From contig NZ_AHYZ01000130.1 of assembly GCF_000255495.1 (NCBI RefSeq), positions 1 through 46,578 of the forward strand: DNA of 46,578 nt, given 5' to 3'. This document shows, one piece after another, positions 45,503-46,578 of the stretch. The position numbers and the translations under genes were made by a program. The notes beneath the pieces are model-generated. The model worked only from the letters and a program-made list of their open reading frames with translations. It did no database searches and was not told the origin of the DNA. The first letter of the stretch is position 1. Each line of letters starts with the position of its first letter. Origin of the DNA: Liquorilactobacillus vini DSM 20605 (lineage in GTDB: Bacteria; Bacillota; Bacilli; Lactobacillales; Lactobacillaceae).

Positions 45503-46461
45503 CCAAGTTCCTCCTCAACTGATAATGGCTGGATCCAAGTAGCGGTTACGCCGGCTTTTTTAAGTTTGATGGCAGCCCGTTCGGCACTGACGCGATTCGG
45601 CATTAAACAGATGAAGCAGCCGCCCCGACCACCGCCAGTTAATTTACTGCCCAATGAGCCGAGCTTTAAACTTTGGGCAATTAAGGAATCTAAGCGTGGA
45701 CTGCTGACTCCAAGTGATTTTAGATCAGCTTGTGCCTGGTTAAATGTTTTTCCAAGTGCAATTGCATCATTTTGGATTAATTGTTTGCGAGCTAGAACGG
45801 TCAATTTTCCTAAGTTATTTAATACCTGGGTGGTGGAAACCGGCTGAAGATTTAAACGTTCTTTGACTTCCGCGACTGCGGCACTCGTTTTTCCTTTGAC
45901 ACCACTATCACAGATCAATAAACAAGCATTAAGATGAATTGGGATTGGCAGCAACTCTTTATTTCTAATCATCCAGATTGGAGTTGAACTTGCAGCTGTG
46001 GCCGCATCAAGACCGCTAGGATTACCATGAGTGTCAACCTCTTCAATGTTAGCTAAATGTAGCAATTGCTGATGGCTTAACGGCAGTTTAAAAAAATCAA
46101 ACAAGGCTCGAATAGTAGCAACAGCTGTTGCCGCTGATGATCCCATGCCCCGTTCTTCTGGTAGTTGGCTGCGGATCGTAATTTTAAAGCCAGCTACTGG
46201 TTGAATAACTTTAGTCAGAATATAAGCAATTAAATGCTGCAAGCCCTTCATACTTGGCGGTAAGTTTGTTAGTGAGCCTGAAAAATAACGGCAGTCAATA
46301 GTCTGCTCGTTAGTTCCATTCGCTGTGATCCTTACTTGTGTTTTTACCGCTGAAAGTGGCAAAGCAATTGCCGGTTGGCCATATACAACCGAATGTTCTC
46401 CGATTAAAATTATTTTTGCATGGCTCTTTCCAAAACCATTTTTCTGATTTGTGGAGATCAA
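45499..46461 (-). CDS. mvk: Mevalonate kinase
   Basis: This is the first kinase of the mevalonate pathway. The protein has GKSHAKIILIGEHSVVYGQP near the N-terminus, the GHMP ATP loop EERGMGSSAATAVATI, and TGGGRGGCFICLM near the C-terminus. The start is uncertain. A TTG at 46491 would be only a few nucleotides from the predicted transcription start, whereas TTG at 46461 has AAAGGAG 10 nt upstream and still leaves the conserved region whole; I chose the latter, giving 320 residues. It is the first gene of the mvk-mvaD-pmk-fni operon. Confidence 0.93.
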   Translation of the reverse strand: MISTNQKNGFGKSHAKIILIGEHSVVYGQPAIALPLSAVKTQVRITANGTNEQTIDCRYFSGSLTNLPPSMKGLQHLIAYILTKVIQPVAGFKITIRSQLPEERGMGSSAATAVATIRALFDFFKLPLSHQQLLHLANIEEVDTHGNPSGLDAATAASSTPIWMIRNKELLPIPIHLNACLLICDSGVKGKTSAAVAEVKERLNLQPVSTTQVLNNLGKLTVLARKQLIQNDAIALGKTFNQAQADLKSLGVSSPRLDSLIAQSLKLGSLGSKLTGGGRGGCFICLMPNRVSAERAAIKLKKAGVTATWIQPLSVEEELG

Positions 46462-46499
46462 ATTCAACAAACTCCTTTTTTTAATTGTCAACAGCTCCT

Positions 46500-46505
46500 A
46501 TTATA
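46500..46505 (-). promoter_or_regulatory. Candidate -10 of the mevalonate operon promoter
   Basis: A consensus TATAAT (minus strand, 46505-46500) lies at the right place before mvk. The -35 region is AT-rich with no good match. The bases from 46506 to the window end show only AT-rich sequence. Confidence 0.5.
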
Positions 46506-46578
46506 ATACAATAACCTTTTAAATTATTAAAATTTAAATTAACTAATAATCTGAATTTTAATGATAATTAATTATTAG

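Overview
The window looks like an ordinary core chromosomal region of an AT-rich Gram-positive lactic acid bacterium, most likely a rod-shaped member of the Lactobacillaceae. Supporting points are the complete mevalonate operon (mvk, mvaD, pmk, fni), the gene order valS-folC-radC-mreBCD-minCD, Firmicute T-box leaders, strong AGGAGG-type ribosome binding sites with many TTG and GTG starts, and a D-alanine ligase carrying the Phe that marks D-Ala-D-Lac (intrinsically vancomycin-resistant) ligases. I cannot name the species. I saw no rRNA, tRNA, CRISPR array, prophage or intact insertion sequence.

Layout. 1-4.7 kb (minus): polyphosphate operon with a degenerate Ppx/HD protein, ppk and ppx, ending in a strong terminator. 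5-9 kb: ddl, a universal stress protein, a small membrane protein, a probable 6S RNA and rarA. 9-13.3 kb: a diverged GshF-like protein, metF, rpsD with its leader, and msrC. 13.4-17.7 kb: ezrA and the iscS-thiI sulfur-transfer pair. 17.7-28 kb: T-box-controlled valS, a frameshifted folC, a HAD phosphatase, radC, a cold-shock-like protein, mreBCD and minCD. 28-32.9 kb: a T-box with a histidine specifier in front of a three-gene amino-acid ABC transporter, then cardiolipin synthase and an alpha/beta hydrolase. 33-36.3 kb: a degenerate metallo-beta-lactamase-like protein, an IscA-like protein, a tautomerase and lysA. 36.3-36.8 kb: the only long non-coding gap, holding an ISL3-type transposase remnant and two terminators. 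36.8-42.3 kb: a Cof-type HAD phosphatase, an esterase, a DUF59 Fe-S factor, an orphan FtsX/MacB-like membrane protein, an RsmF-like rRNA methylase and a zinc-less MDR oxidoreductase. 42.3-46.5 kb (minus): mevalonate operon.

The genes group around envelope growth and division (Ddl, MreBCD, MinCD, EzrA, Cls, the isoprenoid supply), translation and tRNA modification (ValS, RpsD, IscS-ThiI, RsmF) and stress physiology (polyphosphate, UspA, 6S RNA, MsrC). I found no convincing new multi-gene system. The best leads are single loci: folC split exactly at an A AAA AAG slippery heptamer; three proteins (Ppx/HD, GshF-like, MBL-like) that keep their fold but have lost catalytic residues; a histidine T-box whose specifier can be read by comparison with the valS T-box in the same window; and an inverted-repeat operator candidate at the MDR promoter.
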